The notes beneath the pieces are model-generated. The model searched no databases, was not told where the DNA came from, and was given only the letters and a program-made list of their open reading frames with translations. 37,418 nt of DNA from JABDCD01 sp964469525 (GTDB lineage: Bacteria; Pseudomonadota; Alphaproteobacteria; Rickettsiales; SXRF01): NCBI GenBank assembly GCA_964469525.1, contig CAYXYU010000016.1:1-37418 (forward strand), read 5' to 3'. The translations under genes and the position numbers were made by a program. This document shows, one piece after another, positions 34,614 to 37,418 of the stretch (positions are counted from its first letter, which is position 1; each line of letters begins with the position of its first letter).

Positions 34614-37418
<2,805 letters not shown>

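Overview
The window comes from the main chromosome of an alphaproteobacterium with moderately high GC. Three gene orders support this: secA / parvulin / argJ / mutT, radA-cvpA-purF-SDR, and a methyltransferase of the NDUFAF5 kind divergent from comF. UbiD, a split cobalamin methionine synthase and many GGDEF/REC proteins fit the same placement. I cannot name the order or genus. Both ends cut through genes: secA (first ~650 residues present) and rpoB (last 934 residues present).

Layout. 1-6.6 kb: secA(-), then a secreted parvulin, argJ and mutT (+), an NDUFAF5-like methyltransferase (-) and comF (+). 6.6-11.5 kb, minus strand: methionine synthase split into two proteins with an alpha/beta hydrolase gene between them. 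11.5-17.1 kb, plus strand: an AT-rich orphan gene, then a tightly coupled radA-cvpA-purF-SDR run and an EI24/CysZ-like membrane protein. 17.2-21.8 kb, plus strand: a signalling cluster of two paralogous histidine kinases without sensor domains (one with a receiver), a REC-GGDEF-EAL protein whose EAL domain has lost metal-site residues, and two stand-alone receivers. 21.8-25.8 kb: an AT-richer accessory block with a 51-codon ORF, an SGNH hydrolase, a YbjQ-like/M48 peptidase fusion, a YbjQ protein, a truncated membrane protein and a frameshifted tyrosine-integrase remnant directly downstream of tRNA-Ile(GAU). This looks like a decayed tRNA-targeted integrative element. 26-30.2 kb, minus strand: a diguanylate cyclase, ubiD, a GNAT acetyltransferase, a VOC protein and rlmB. 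30.3-37.4 kb, minus strand: rpoC and rpoB.

The most unusual signal lies between genes. At least six spacers hold long imperfect inverted repeats. In four of them the arms are built from short words repeated every 7-8 bp. One has expanded into 11 tandem TGAACTC heptamers between comF and metH. A relative with shared words sits in the rpoB-rpoC spacer. Others flank rlmB, and one spans the divergent methyltransferase/comF starts, where the repeat itself supplies start codons. Most begin or end at a stop or start codon. They look like a family of mobile or slippage-grown hairpins tolerated in, and possibly used as, terminators or RNA-processing sites.
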